Below, piece after piece: positions 1 to 9,123 of a stretch of DNA of 64,000 nt. The stretch is from the NCBI RefSeq assembly GCF_963682185.1, contig NZ_OY821667.1:1862001-1926000 (forward strand), given 5' to 3'. Both the position numbers and the translations under genes were made by a program. How positions within the stretch are numbered: the stretch's first letter is position 1; each line of letters opens with the position of its first letter. The DNA comes from an uncultured Cohaesibacter sp. (GTDB lineage: Bacteria; Pseudomonadota; Alphaproteobacteria; Rhizobiales; Cohaesibacteraceae). Below the pieces are notes generated by a model, which ran no database searches, had not been told where the DNA came from, and saw nothing but the letters and a program-made list of their open reading frames with translations.

Positions 1-622
1 TGTTGCCCAAAATCATTTCCGAATAACCCAGTATGGCATTCAGAGGCGTACGCAAATCATGCCCCATGGTGGCATAAAAGCGATCCTTGGCTTCATTGGC
101 CTTCTTGAGATTGTCTATGGTTTGCTGCAGCTGCTGTTCCAATCGATGGGTATGGCGTGCGCTGCGAATGGTCGCCTCCAGCAACACAGGCGTCAGCTGG
201 TTTTTGTTGATACAGTGCCGGGCCCCTGCCTTGAGCGCGATTTTCTGCACGTCTTCTCCGGGCATCCCGGTCAGCAAAATGACAACCGAATTGGAATTGA
301 TGTCCCCGAAGGCATTGATCGCAGCCACCCCCGTTTCCACGCCAATCCAGAAATCCACCAGCACGACGTCATAATGCGTCTTTCTAGCGGCAATCACCGC
401 ATCGGACACAGACGTCACCCAGTCCAGATCCACCCTGTAGGAATCCAGATAGAGAAGCGCCTTCTTGGTGATCAGGAAGTCGGTCTCGTCATCTTCCAGC
501 ACCAACACACGAAGCGTCTTTTCAATCGGAAGCTGCTCCTCCGAGAACATATCGACAGAAGCAGCCTCACTTAACGCCTCACTCGATGGTACGCCCCCAA
601 GATCCCATTCCTCCAAGTGCAT
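1..622 (-). CDS. Receiver-histidine kinase hybrid, 5' part only
   Basis: This minus-strand gene starts at the ATG at 622-620 and runs off the window edge, so only its first 207 residues are visible. Residues 36-155 form a response-regulator receiver domain with the acidic cluster E43-D44-D45, phospho-acceptor D90, T118 and K140. A coiled-coil linker at about 157-185 leads to a HisKA domain whose H-box is HDLRTPLNAI with the phospho-acceptor H188. The ATPase domain must lie beyond the edge. The order receiver first, kinase second suggests a kinase controlled by an upstream phosphodonor. What it senses cannot be told. Start choice is moderately certain, as the 30 residues before the receiver domain are not conserved-looking. 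Confidence 0.85.
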   Translation of the reverse strand, partial: MHLEEWDLGGVPSSEALSEAASVDMFSEEQLPIEKTLRVLVLEDDETDFLITKKALLYLDSYRVDLDWVTSVSDAVIAARKTHYDVVLVDFWIGVETGVAAINAFGDINSNSVVILLTGMPGEDVQKIALKAGARHCINKNQLTPVLLEATIRSARHTHRLEQQLQQTIDNLKKANEAKDRFYATMGHDLRTPLNAILGYSEMILGN

Positions 623-1007
623 GGCTAACCCCCTGTCAGCAACACTGCCTTATCACCGGAAACTACAAATAAAGACAAGTTTAGAATCAATTCAGTTATT
701 AACAAATAATTAACATGAATATATTTTTAAATCAAACAACTATTGTATTTCAAAAAATCCATTGCCCAAATCATTAAACAGCACTGAACAAAAACGCTGA
801 TTTACAAATAAAAGAACAGAAAAAGCGCCAGATAGTCAAAATCTATTTACCTATACTTGAACATCAACAGCCGCCCCAGAACTCATCTCATTAGCACTTG
901 AATTGTGGTAGCTATTCCCCTTTCCTTTCCGACAAAGCGCATACACAAACGCAAAAAACCACCCGACCATTAAAGGTCTGAGTGGTTTTGATAGTCCATA
1001 AACTATA
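623..1007. other. AT-rich intergenic region with one terminator
   Basis: No coding region is convincing here. The stretch is AT-rich, should hold the promoter of the receiver-kinase gene on the minus strand, and contains the hairpin at 953-989 that ends the tRNA transcript. Nothing else is recognisable. Confidence 0.5.
953..989 (-). terminator. Rho-independent terminator of tRNA-Leu
   Basis: Read on the minus strand, arms AAAACCAC and GTGGTTTT, with an inner GACC/GGTC pairing, form a hairpin followed by a run of six T. It lies just downstream of the minus-strand tRNA gene. Confidence 0.8.
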
Positions 1008-1095
1008 TGGTGCCCCTGGCCCGACTCGAACGGGCACTCCGGTGAAGGAAACGGATTTTGAATCCGTCGCGTCTACCAGTTCCGCCACAGGGGCT
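1008..1095 (-). tRNA. tRNA-Leu (anticodon CAA)
   Basis: The reverse complement folds as a class II tRNA: acceptor arm GCCCCTG pairing with CAGGGGC, a long variable arm, a T-arm with GTTCGAGTC, and the CCA end encoded in the DNA. The anticodon stem ACGGA/TCCGT closes the seven-base loop TTCAAAA, giving anticodon CAA, which reads UUG. The 88 nt length including CCA is normal for tRNA-Leu. It appears to be transcribed alone and ended by the hairpin at 953-989. Confidence 0.97.
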
Positions 1096-1339
1096 ATTTG
1101 AGGGCCGAATATAGAAGCAAAATCTGTCCCGTCAACTCATAACCGTCATAAATTTCTCATAGTCAACACGAATTGACACTTGTTTTCCCCTTCCGATATG
1201 AACGCGACTGGTATAAGCACGTGCGAGCACTTACTTTTAGGCTTCGACTTATCAAGAGAATGAGGGCGCCAACCTTCTTCGACACAGTGCCTCCTTCTAA
1301 AAGCAGAGGGTGCGCTAGGCAAAAGAGAAAGCAACGGCC

Positions 1340-1921
1340 ATGCTTCGCAAACTATATGATTGGACGATGGGGCTGGCCAGCAGCCGACGCGCCACTTGGG
1401 CACTGGCAGGCGTTTCTTTCGTTGAAAGCTCCGTCTTCCCCATACCTCCCGACGCGCTGCTCGTGCCCATGGTCATCGCCAAGAAAGAAAAGGCATGGTT
1501 TTACGGCACGATATGCACCGTTGCTTCGGTGATTGGTGGCCTGTTGGGCTACACCATCGGGGCGTTGCTCTTCACACAGGTGGCCGAGCCTATTCTCGCC
1601 TTTTATGGATATGCCGACAAATTCGCTTCATTTACGGAACGCTATAATGACTGGGGCGTCTGGATCGTATTGATCGCAGGGCTCACGCCATTTCCTTACA
1701 AGGTGATCACCATCGCCTCCGGCGCGACTGGCCTGTCACTACCCGTTTTCATGGCCGCCTCTATCGTGGCGCGTGGTTTGCGTTTTTTCGTTCTGGCCGC
1801 CCTGCTCTTCTGGCTAGGCCCTCCAATCCGCGATTTCATAGAAAAGCGCCTCGGCCTTGTCTTCACCATTCTCATGCTTCTGCTCGTGGGCGGTTTCGCT
1901 GCCGTCAAATATCTGTTGTGA
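1340..1921 (+). CDS. YqaA/DedA-type (VTT domain) membrane protein
   Basis: A 193-residue integral membrane protein. It shows the DedA/VTT pattern: an N-terminal segment with ESSVFPIPPDALLVPM (the E...P.P....PM signature), a glycine-rich membrane stretch (IGGLLGYTIG), the re-entrant-loop motif around GLTPFPYKVITIASG, and two C-terminal membrane helices. Family members are inner-membrane proteins linked to lipid scrambling and membrane homeostasis. The exact substrate of the YqaA branch is not established. It lies 109 bp before dsbB on the same strand. Confidence 0.85.
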   Translation: MLRKLYDWTMGLASSRRATWALAGVSFVESSVFPIPPDALLVPMVIAKKEKAWFYGTICTVASVIGGLLGYTIGALLFTQVAEPILAFYGYADKFASFTERYNDWGVWIVLIAGLTPFPYKVITIASGATGLSLPVFMAASIVARGLRFFVLAALLFWLGPPIRDFIEKRLGLVFTILMLLLVGGFAAVKYLL

Positions 1922-2030
1922 CCTAAGCCCGGCCTTGAGACGAATTGCAGCAGCCACGGCCATTGACAAAATTTGGACATGGTTGCTCTTTAGCGACATA
2001 TCGTAAGATATACCTCTGAAAGATAGCCTC

Positions 2031-2615
2031 ATGAATCTGACCGCTCCTATCGGCAAATCCCAAGCACTGGCTGCCACACTTCTCGTACTCGGCGCCCTCT
2101 TCATTTCAGCCTCTTCTCTCGGCTTTGAGCATATCGGCGGCTATCAGCCCTGCCATTTGTGCTACATTCAACGTCATATTCATTATACGCTGATCCCACT
2201 GACACTGGTCACACTGCTTACCGTTTGGCGCAAACTGCCGCCGGTCGTCGTGCGCCTCGCCTTCATCATTTTAGCTGGCGTGCTGATCTATGGAGCTGGC
2301 GTTGGCGTTTATCAAGCCGGCGCGGAATGGGAATTCTGGCTTGGCCCGAATGACTGCGCCAATACCATTCCTGTCACCAAAGACGCTTCCAACCTTCTGG
2401 CCCAGCTGAAAACCACCAAGCTGATCAGCTGCGATGTCGCCCAGTTGCGCATCCTCGGTCTGTCCTTTGGTGGCTGGAACGCAGTGCTATCTTCCATTGA
2501 GGTCATCATCGCGCTGTGCGGCGCCTTCCTTTCCAAAGATGCTCTGGCGCCTTTGTTTGCGCGCCTGCCCTTCCTTGGCAACTGGATGCAGGCAATCGTC
2601 AAGACCCGAGCCTGA
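2031..2615 (+). CDS. dsbB: Disulfide bond formation protein B
   Basis: This 194-residue inner-membrane protein should reoxidise DsbA and pass electrons to quinone. The first periplasmic loop carries the redox pair C41-H-L-C44 directly after the first membrane helix. The second loop carries C109 and C134, the pair that exchanges with DsbA. Four hydrophobic membrane segments are present, the expected topology. No dsbA is visible in the window. A TlpA-like thiol-disulfide protein is encoded at 22656-23288 but has no obvious link. Length and cysteine arrangement are typical. Confidence 0.93.
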   Translation: MNLTAPIGKSQALAATLLVLGALFISASSLGFEHIGGYQPCHLCYIQRHIHYTLIPLTLVTLLTVWRKLPPVVVRLAFIILAGVLIYGAGVGVYQAGAEWEFWLGPNDCANTIPVTKDASNLLAQLKTTKLISCDVAQLRILGLSFGGWNAVLSSIEVIIALCGAFLSKDALAPLFARLPFLGNWMQAIVKTRA

Positions 2616-2641
2616 TTGCCTCTGCCAGCGGACAAAAAATC

Positions 2642-2679
2642 AAAGGGCGTGCGGGTTACAGAACACCCTCGCGCCCTTT
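2642..2679. terminator. Bidirectional terminator between dsbB and the glycosylase gene
   Basis: AAAGGGCG and CGCCCTTT are the outer ends of an imperfect 15-bp inverted repeat lying between two convergent genes. The stop codon of the glycosylase gene (2656-2658) lies inside it. T-rich sequence follows on the plus strand. Confidence 0.6.
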
Positions 2680-3297
2680 CTTTATCTGCCGATAGAAGGC
2701 CCAGAACAGGTGAGCCGCCGCTCCGCGCTCCGGCGCCCAAAGCGCCTCGGCCATAGCCGCAAGCGCCTTCTCACCGGGGCGATCATCCAATCCCAGCGCT
2801 GAGGCCACCGAAACCTGAAGCGCCAAATCGCCAGCGGGGAATATATCGGCCTGCCCCAGACAAAATAGCAGATAGACATCCGCCGTCCATGGCCCGACGC
2901 CGTGGAGAGATATAAGCGCGCGCCGGATCTCTGACGGGTCTTGCTTTGCCAACGCATCGAGATCAAACCCGCCCTTGATGGCCTCAACGATCCGTTGCAC
3001 CGTCTTGATCTTGGGACGCGAGAGCGTGCAAGCGCGTAAGTCCTCTTCGCTAGCATCCGCTAACAGTTGGACATCGCACCCCGGAAAACGCGTCGTGAAT
3101 TTTTGCCAGATAGCACGGGCTGACGCCACCGAAACCTGCTGGGCCAGAATGATCTGCAACAGCCCCTCAAGTCCTGCTGGCTGACGTCGCAAGGCAATCG
3201 GCTCACACGGCTCCATAAGAGGCACAAGACGCGCATCAAGTGCAACCAGCCGCAGAAGCGACGCATCAAGATCTGCCTGACAATGCAAATAGGACAC
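2656..3297 (-). CDS. DNA-3-methyladenine glycosylase II (AlkA-like, HhH-GPD)
   Basis: A 213-residue base-excision repair glycosylase expected to remove alkylated purines. The helix-hairpin-helix is LHGVGPWTADVYLL at about residues 132-145. It is followed by the GPD element FPAGDLALQ with the catalytic aspartate. The protein matches the single-domain bacterial AlkA form and lacks the N-terminal Ada-like or AlkA-N extension of E. coli AlkA. It is convergent with dsbB and divergent from gluQ. Which lesions it prefers cannot be read from the sequence. Confidence 0.88.
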   Translation of the reverse strand: MSYLHCQADLDASLLRLVALDARLVPLMEPCEPIALRRQPAGLEGLLQIILAQQVSVASARAIWQKFTTRFPGCDVQLLADASEEDLRACTLSRPKIKTVQRIVEAIKGGFDLDALAKQDPSEIRRALISLHGVGPWTADVYLLFCLGQADIFPAGDLALQVSVASALGLDDRPGEKALAAMAEALWAPERGAAAHLFWAFYRQIKKGREGVL

Positions 3298-3415
3298 CAG
3301 GACCTCTCCTTATCAAAGATGGATGCTGCCCAGATGCAGCCAATATGCTGGACGAATCCCACATCTAGAGGCTATCAATGCAGCACGCAACACCAGCCGG
3401 ACCCCATTTCGCCTC

Positions 3416-4309
3416 ATGCCAGCACTCTTCCGCTTTGCCCCCAGCCCGAACGGCGCCCTGCATCTGGGCCATGCCCTCTCGGCTCTTCTGAATTTCGAGG
3501 CTGCAAAACAGACCGGTGGCCGTTTCCTGTTGCGCATTGAAGACATCGACACCGTCCGCTGCACTGAGGACAAGATCGAACAGATGCTCGACGATCTCGA
3601 CTGGCTGGGCATCCGTTGGGAAGAGCCGGTCATGCGCCAATCCGAACGGTTCGCCTTTTATGAAGACCACTTGCAACGCCTAAAGGTCAAGGGGCTGCTT
3701 TATCCATCGCAGGCAAGCCGCAAGGACATTCAAAGGGCCGTAAAAGAATGGGAGACAACAGCCAAAAGCCCGTGGCCGCGAGACCCCGATGGCGCCGTTC
3801 ACTATCCGCGCGCCCTCCTGTCAGAAAGGGAGAAGGATAAGGGAGATGCAGCCTGGCGGCTCGACATGGAAAAAGCGCTGAGCACCTATAGCCACCCGCT
3901 ATTCTGGCAAGAGACCGGCCCTCTCGCCCCCACCTATCCGCAAGCCACCCAAACAGCGGCATCCCCACAGGAGTGGGGCGACGTCATATTGGCACGCAAG
4001 GATTGCCCGACAAGCTATCATCTCTCGGTGGTGCTTGATGATGCCGCCCAGGGCATCACCCATATCGTGCGCGGACAGGATCTCTATGCGGCAACAAGTC
4101 TGCACCGGCTGCTGCAAAGCCTGCTCGATCTGCCCGCCCCGCTTTATCATCATCACCGGCTGCTCACCGACATTGAGGGGCAGAAGCTGTCAAAATCGCG
4201 CCAGAGCCTCAGCCTCAGGGCATTACGCAAAGACGGCGTCACCCCGTCCCAGATCAGGAAGCTGATCCGTTGGAGCGACGCCGACCTTGAAGCATTTACG
4301 GCTGACTAA
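3416..4309 (+). CDS. gluQ: Glutamyl-queuosine tRNA(Asp) synthetase
   Basis: A truncated GluRS paralogue of 297 residues that attaches glutamate to queuosine in the anticodon of tRNA-Asp. The HIGH-type motif is HLGHA within FAPSPNGALHLGHA at the N-terminus, and the KMSKS-type motif is KLSKS near residue 260. The anticodon-binding domain of true GluRS is absent, as expected for this family. The start at 3416 places the class I signature two to three residues after Met. An upstream in-frame start at 3323 would add 31 residues without homology. Confidence 0.93.
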   Translation: MPALFRFAPSPNGALHLGHALSALLNFEAAKQTGGRFLLRIEDIDTVRCTEDKIEQMLDDLDWLGIRWEEPVMRQSERFAFYEDHLQRLKVKGLLYPSQASRKDIQRAVKEWETTAKSPWPRDPDGAVHYPRALLSEREKDKGDAAWRLDMEKALSTYSHPLFWQETGPLAPTYPQATQTAASPQEWGDVILARKDCPTSYHLSVVLDDAAQGITHIVRGQDLYAATSLHRLLQSLLDLPAPLYHHHRLLTDIEGQKLSKSRQSLSLRALRKDGVTPSQIRKLIRWSDADLEAFTAD

Positions 4310-4321
4310 GAGTAAGACCGC

Positions 4322-5278
4322 CTAGTGGCCCATGATGGTATGTGCCACCGAAATCCAGAAAGGCAGTGTCACAAGACTGACCAGCACGGACAAGGAAATC
4401 GTGTTGGCTGACAATCTGTGGCCCACGCCAAAATGGTTGGCCAAAAGATAGGCGTTGACCCCGGTTGGGCTGGCAGCCCCCAAAAGGATCACCGCGGTCC
4501 ATGCATTGGGCAGTGGCAGGATGGTAGCCGTAATCAGATAGAACAGCGCAGGAAAAGCCACCGTCTTGATGATAGCCAGCGCAAGACCGTTGAGGACATC
4601 CCCCTGCAGGCCATATTCACGCATGCTCATGCCCATGGCCATCAGGGCAAGCGGCACCGTGACCGGCACAATCCGGTCAATCACGCCCGAAGCCAGCTCG
4701 GGGATCGGCAGCCCGATGAAGCCCCAGACACCACCGGCCAGAATGCCCAGAATGATGGCGTTGCGCATCAGGCTTTTGCCAACCTTGAGCAGAATGGCAC
4801 CGAAATGCAGTGCCTGCCCCGGCTCACGCGCATAGACCTCGACCATGATGGAGCTGAGCAAGGTCATGATCGGCAAATGGATCGTCAGCAACATGACCAG
4901 CGGCACCAGTGAATCCTCCCCGAACACGGCCGAAATAACCGGAATCCCCAGCAGCACCAGATTGGAAAAGCCGCTCGAGATACCAGCCACTGCCAATACG
5001 CTTCCTTCCCTCCCAAAAAGAAAGCGTGTGACAAGCATGCCCAGACCAAACATGGCAAAGACACAAAGAAAGAAAGCACACCAAAGGGACCAAGGCGCCT
5101 GCTCGGACAGATTGGCCGTAGCCAAAGAGCGGAACATGGTCAATGGCAGGGGTACGGTGAAAACGAACTTAGACAAGGCAGCGCCAGCTTCCTTGGGAAT
5201 AAGACCGCTGAAGATCAACCCATAGCCAATGGCTATCAAGGCAAAGATCGGGAAGACAATATTAAAAATATCGAGCAT
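4322..5278 (-). CDS. AEC-family (auxin efflux carrier) transporter
   Basis: A 318-residue inner-membrane protein with about ten hydrophobic helices. The N-terminal FPIFALIAIGYG and the repeated motif near residue 265, LLGAASPTGVNAYLLA, are typical of the AEC/MdcF group of the BART superfamily. Bacterial members have been linked to malonate, malate or other organic-anion transport, but substrate cannot be assigned here. It is convergent with gluQ, whose stop is 12 bp away, so it is probably transcribed alone. Confidence 0.85.
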   Translation of the reverse strand: MLDIFNIVFPIFALIAIGYGLIFSGLIPKEAGAALSKFVFTVPLPLTMFRSLATANLSEQAPWSLWCAFFLCVFAMFGLGMLVTRFLFGREGSVLAVAGISSGFSNLVLLGIPVISAVFGEDSLVPLVMLLTIHLPIMTLLSSIMVEVYAREPGQALHFGAILLKVGKSLMRNAIILGILAGGVWGFIGLPIPELASGVIDRIVPVTVPLALMAMGMSMREYGLQGDVLNGLALAIIKTVAFPALFYLITATILPLPNAWTAVILLGAASPTGVNAYLLANHFGVGHRLSANTISLSVLVSLVTLPFWISVAHTIMGH

Positions 5279-5478
5279 ATAAGAGCTCCGGAAGGAAGGG
5301 ATCGTTCGAGGGGCGTTGTTCCCGGAACATTAGCAAAAGAACCCACGACAAAGGACCATTGACCGAAAAGACAAGCGGTTCGAGGAAAATTGTGTTGGAA
5401 CCAGCCGAAAATACAGGGCATCTTAGGATGCAGACCCGTACTCTAATGAAACAACAATGTGTGCCTATAGCATAAATC

Positions 5479-6627
5479 ATGACAAGAAACAGCCTGAATA
5501 CCGATACAAAAAGACAAAAAACGGACAGTTTTCGTCACGACTTGCGCACACATTTGAGCGCTATTGTGTCTCTGACGGACCTTATCCGCAAATCCGAAGA
5601 TCAGCAGAAAACGGCAGCCCTCATTGAGGCTCTGCATTTTGCAGCCAGCAATGCCATGACCATGGTGGAAGGCGGGACCGAATTATACAAACAGCCCAAA
5701 CAGGAGACGATCCTCTTGAGCTGCTGGCTAAAAGAGTTCGAAGGTCTGGCGTCACTGCTGGCCAATTCCCATGGTGCCCGGTTCCAGTTGGCAATTTCTT
5801 CAGATCTTGAAGATAGTGCCCCTCTGGCCCCTGCGCCGGGCTATCTGCACCGCACCCTGATGCTGTTGCTCGACAATGCCCTCAAATATGCGCAGCAAGC
5901 AACGATCACGCTAACCGCCGCGCTCAAGTCAGACACCGAGATCCTGCTCACCGTATGCGACGATGGTCCGGGTTTTCAGGAACAAATTCCCGAATTGCTG
6001 TTTGAGCCCTACCATCGCGGCGAAGGTCAAAGCGCCTCAGATGGCAAGGGCCTCGGCCTATGGAGCGCACGCCACATTCTCTCCGTCATGGGCGGCACCA
6101 TCACGGCACAGGAAAACACGCCACACGGAGCCTGCTTTCTCATAACACTGCCCTTGGAACAAGCCCGCCTTCCCGAGCCGGAAAAGTCCAAGCCATCCAG
6201 GCCCAGCATCAAGCGCGCCCTGGCCGAGAAGCAAGGCGAGGACAAAGAGCGGGCAAAAATCCTCATCGTCGATGACAATAAAACCAATCTGCTTATTCTG
6301 GCCGAAATCCTGAAGGCGTTGGGCTTTAGCCCGATCACCGCACAATCAGGCAGCGAAGCGCTTGAGTTGCTAAAGCACATCCAGCCGGATCTGGCGATCT
6401 TTGATATCCGCATGGATGGCATGAGCGGATGGGACCTGATCAAGCAACTCAAGCAAGAGAAGAATCACACCGCATTGCCTGTCGTTGCCATCTCTGCAGA
6501 CGATGCCCCTCAGACGATTGCGCCCTTCAAGGCGTGGCTCAGACGCCCGATTGAAGCGGATACGCTCTATGAGCTGCTGACATCCTGCCTTGCAGGCAGC
6601 ACCCTTGATCGGCCTAAAAGCCAGTAA
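5479..6627 (+). CDS. Small soluble histidine kinase-receiver hybrid
   Basis: A 382-residue cytoplasmic protein with no sensor domain and no membrane helix. The H-box is HDLRTHLSAI at H20, where the usual proline after RT is histidine. The HATPase domain covers about 75-226, with N-box N133, D161-D162-G-P and the G2 loop GKGLGLWSA at 189-197. A charged linker leads to a receiver domain at 258-377 with D265/D266, phospho-acceptor D309 and S339. The usually invariant Lys-Pro is Arg356-Pro357. The kinase is probably active, while the receiver output may be altered. It may belong with the receiver-kinase at 1-622, which has the reverse domain order. Confidence 0.85.
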   Translation: MTRNSLNTDTKRQKTDSFRHDLRTHLSAIVSLTDLIRKSEDQQKTAALIEALHFAASNAMTMVEGGTELYKQPKQETILLSCWLKEFEGLASLLANSHGARFQLAISSDLEDSAPLAPAPGYLHRTLMLLLDNALKYAQQATITLTAALKSDTEILLTVCDDGPGFQEQIPELLFEPYHRGEGQSASDGKGLGLWSARHILSVMGGTITAQENTPHGACFLITLPLEQARLPEPEKSKPSRPSIKRALAEKQGEDKERAKILIVDDNKTNLLILAEILKALGFSPITAQSGSEALELLKHIQPDLAIFDIRMDGMSGWDLIKQLKQEKNHTALPVVAISADDAPQTIAPFKAWLRRPIEADTLYELLTSCLAGSTLDRPKSQ

Positions 6628-6668
6628 AATAACGAACCACCAAGCCAGCATCGGTAAAACACCATGAA

Positions 6669-6693
6669 AAAGGGCCCGTAATATGGGCCCTTT
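6669..6693 (+). terminator. Terminator of the kinase-receiver gene
   Basis: A perfect nine-base stem, AAAGGGCCC/GGGCCCTTT, with a seven-base loop, preceded by A and followed by a T-rich tract. It sits between two convergent genes (kinase on plus, ecm on minus) and could act both ways. Confidence 0.75.
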
Positions 6694-6743
6694 CTGTATG
6701 TGCCAGCATTTTCATATGCTGGAAGGCTCTGTTTAAAACGGGC

Positions 6744-8762
6744 TCAAGCGACCAGCTCAGCGATATTCTTCATGATTTCGTTGATCTGGAAATTCTTCGG
6801 CGTGTAAACGGCCGCAACTCCATAGCCCTTGAGGATCTCCTCATCTGCAGGTGGGATGATCCCCCCCACCACCACCGGCACATCATCGAGCTCGGCTTCC
6901 TTCATCAGCTTCATGACATCGCCCACCAGTGCCAGATGCGAACCAGATAGAATGGACAGACCAACCACGTGAACACCCTCTTCCAGCGCGGTATTGACGA
7001 TCTGCTCCGGCGTCAGGCGAATGCCCTGATAGACAACTTCCATGCCAGCGTCCCGCGCCCGCACAGCAATCTGCTCCGCACCGTTGGAATGACCATCAAG
7101 GCCCGGCTTGCCGACCAGAATCTTGAGGCGTCGACCAAGGCTTTCCGAAGCCTTGTTCACCGCTTCACGCACATCGGAAACATCGTCCCCCTCCATGCGG
7201 GCGGATTTGCCAACGCCGGTTGGGGCTCGATATTCTCCAAAAACATCCCGCAACACGGCGGCCCATTCGCCGGTTGTCACGCCTGCCTTGGCGCAAGAAA
7301 TGGAAGGCTCCATGATGTTGGCCCCGGCCTCGGCCGCCTCGCGCAGAGCTGTCAGCGCATCTTCAACAGCAAGATCATCGCGCGCCTCGCGCCAAGCCTT
7401 GATCTTGTTAATGGCTTCCTCTTCAACAGCAGGATCAACGGTCAGGATTCCGCTATCTTCGCCGGATGAGAGCGGGGAAGGCTCGCTTTCCTGATATTTG
7501 TTGACGCCGACAAGAACCTGTTCACCACTCTCGATCCCCTCAAGGCGCTTGGCGTTTGATTCAACGAGCTTCTGCTTCATATAGCTTGATTCAATAGCCG
7601 AAATCGCACCGCCCATTTCTTCAATGCGGACCATTTCCTCACGGGCTTCAGCCTTGAGTGCCCTGACCTTGGCATCAATCGCGGATGACCCGTCAAACAG
7701 ATCCCCATATTCCAGAAGGTCTGTCTCAAAAGCCATGATCTGCTGCATCCTCAAAGACCATTGCTGATCCCACGGGCGAGGCAGACCCAACGCTTCGTTC
7801 CAGGCGGGGAGCTGAACCGCACGGGCGCGGGCATTCTTGGACAGCACCACCGCCAGCATCTCGATCAGAATACGGTAGACGTTATTTTCGGGCTGTTGTT
7901 CGGTAAGCCCCAACGAATTGACCTGCACTCCGTAGCGGAAGCGGCGATAGCGTTCCTCTTCCACCCCGTAACGCTCGTGGCAGATCTCATCCCACAATTC
8001 CGCAAAGGCGCGCATCTTGCAGATTTCGGTCACAAAGCGCATGCCCGCATTGACGAAAAAGGAAATGCGCCCCACAGCCTTTGGGAAGTCCTCTTCGCTG
8101 AGCACATCGCTTGCCTTGACGGCATCCAGCACGGCGATCGCCGTTGACAGCGCATAGGCCAACTCTTGCACCGGTGTCGCGCCCGCTTCCTGCAAATGAT
8201 AGGAGCAGACATTCATCGGGTTGAACTTGGGCATATGGCTGTAGGTAAAGCCGATGATATCGGTTGTCAGCTTCAGGGATGGCTTGGGCGGAAAGACATA
8301 GGTCCCCCGCGAGAGATATTCCTTGATAAGATCATTCTGTGTGGTGCCTGCAAGCTTGGCTCTGTCAGCCCCCTGCTCGTCAGCCACCGCGATATAGAGC
8401 GCCAGCAACCAGGCAGCCGTTGCATTGATCGTCATCGAGGTATTCATCTGCTCGAGCGGTATCTGATCGAACAGCTCCCGCATATCGCCGATATTGGCAA
8501 TAGGCACACCAACCTTGCCCACTTCACCACGCGCCAGCGGATGGTCCGGATCATAGCCCGTCTGGGTCGGCAGATCGAAGGCGACCGATAGACCCGTCTG
8601 CCCCTTGGACAGATTGTTTCTGTAAAGCGCATTGGATGCCTTGGCGGTTGAATGCCCCGCATAGGTGCGAAAGATCCATGGGCGGTCCTTTTCCTGACCG
8701 GACACGGATTTTTTGGCACCGGCAACTTCCATACTTTTGTTTATAGCTTCTGCGCCACTCAT
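6744..8762 (-). CDS. ecm: Ethylmalonyl-CoA mutase (coenzyme B12-dependent)
   Basis: It converts (2R)-ethylmalonyl-CoA to (2S)-methylsuccinyl-CoA in the ethylmalonyl-CoA pathway. The protein has 672 residues: an N-terminal TIM-barrel mutase domain containing the motifs RPWIFRTYAG and GLSVAFDLPTQTGYDPDH, and a C-terminal B12-binding domain with the DxHxxG-type motif GLDGHSNG near residue 555. The single-subunit length and the pairing with ccr fit Ecm rather than methylmalonyl-CoA mutase. The start at 8762 follows a strong GGGAGGAG ribosome-binding site, so the ATG nine codons upstream is unlikely. It is divergent from ccr across 361 bp. The adenosylcobalamin it needs could be made by the enzyme at 17568. 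Confidence 0.95.
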   Translation of the reverse strand: MSGAEAINKSMEVAGAKKSVSGQEKDRPWIFRTYAGHSTAKASNALYRNNLSKGQTGLSVAFDLPTQTGYDPDHPLARGEVGKVGVPIANIGDMRELFDQIPLEQMNTSMTINATAAWLLALYIAVADEQGADRAKLAGTTQNDLIKEYLSRGTYVFPPKPSLKLTTDIIGFTYSHMPKFNPMNVCSYHLQEAGATPVQELAYALSTAIAVLDAVKASDVLSEEDFPKAVGRISFFVNAGMRFVTEICKMRAFAELWDEICHERYGVEEERYRRFRYGVQVNSLGLTEQQPENNVYRILIEMLAVVLSKNARARAVQLPAWNEALGLPRPWDQQWSLRMQQIMAFETDLLEYGDLFDGSSAIDAKVRALKAEAREEMVRIEEMGGAISAIESSYMKQKLVESNAKRLEGIESGEQVLVGVNKYQESEPSPLSSGEDSGILTVDPAVEEEAINKIKAWREARDDLAVEDALTALREAAEAGANIMEPSISCAKAGVTTGEWAAVLRDVFGEYRAPTGVGKSARMEGDDVSDVREAVNKASESLGRRLKILVGKPGLDGHSNGAEQIAVRARDAGMEVVYQGIRLTPEQIVNTALEEGVHVVGLSILSGSHLALVGDVMKLMKEAELDDVPVVVGGIIPPADEEILKGYGVAAVYTPKNFQINEIMKNIAELVA

Positions 8763-9123
8763 TTTGCTCTCCTCCCGCAAAGGCCGCACGGGCTCCGCTC
8801 CTATTCAGCCCCCTTCCCTGTCAGGCCGCCGCCGAACGCATCCGGACAGCTCAATTGAGACAAGGTCTTACGGCTTTTCCCCTCTACTCTCCCGTTCTTC
8901 ATGCCCCTCAAGACAGCCTCAGGAGAGATTGCCTCTCTTCAAGCTCCGAGTGTCTCTTCGCACACGCAAAATGCAAATTGGCAATAAGACTTATATCTTC
9001 TGGCCCAATAATTTTGGATAATTTCGCAATCGCACCATAAAATGGGACCAAGCTCACCCATTTTTGCTGCACCGCAACATAACCAGAATCGCTGACAGTT
9101 CGTAATGATCGGGAGGAGCACCA
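8763..9123. promoter_or_regulatory. Divergent ecm-ccr promoter region
   Basis: This 361-bp region must drive both ecm (minus) and ccr (plus). No ORF in it looks real. It contains the conserved motif at 9060-9082 close to ccr. On the ecm side a looser TGC-rich stretch (GCAAAATGCAAATTGGCAAT, about 8966-8985) may be related, but I cannot align it convincingly. Confidence 0.6.
9060..9082 (+). promoter_or_regulatory. Candidate operator of ccr (TGCACCGCAACATA motif)
   Basis: The core TGCACCGCAACATA (9068-9081) is repeated with one difference at two places in front of mcd. It is preceded by ATTTTTGCTGC, which is also present in front of phaB. It ends 42 bases before the ccr start codon. The TGC-N3-GCA core resembles the TGC-rich sites described for PhaR. 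Which protein binds is inference. Confidence 0.6.

Noticed and set aside
9060-9082. The TGCACYGCAACATA motif as part of a mobile repeat family
   Set aside because: The copies lack shared flanking sequence and inverted-repeat structure of a mobile element; they occur only in two control regions.
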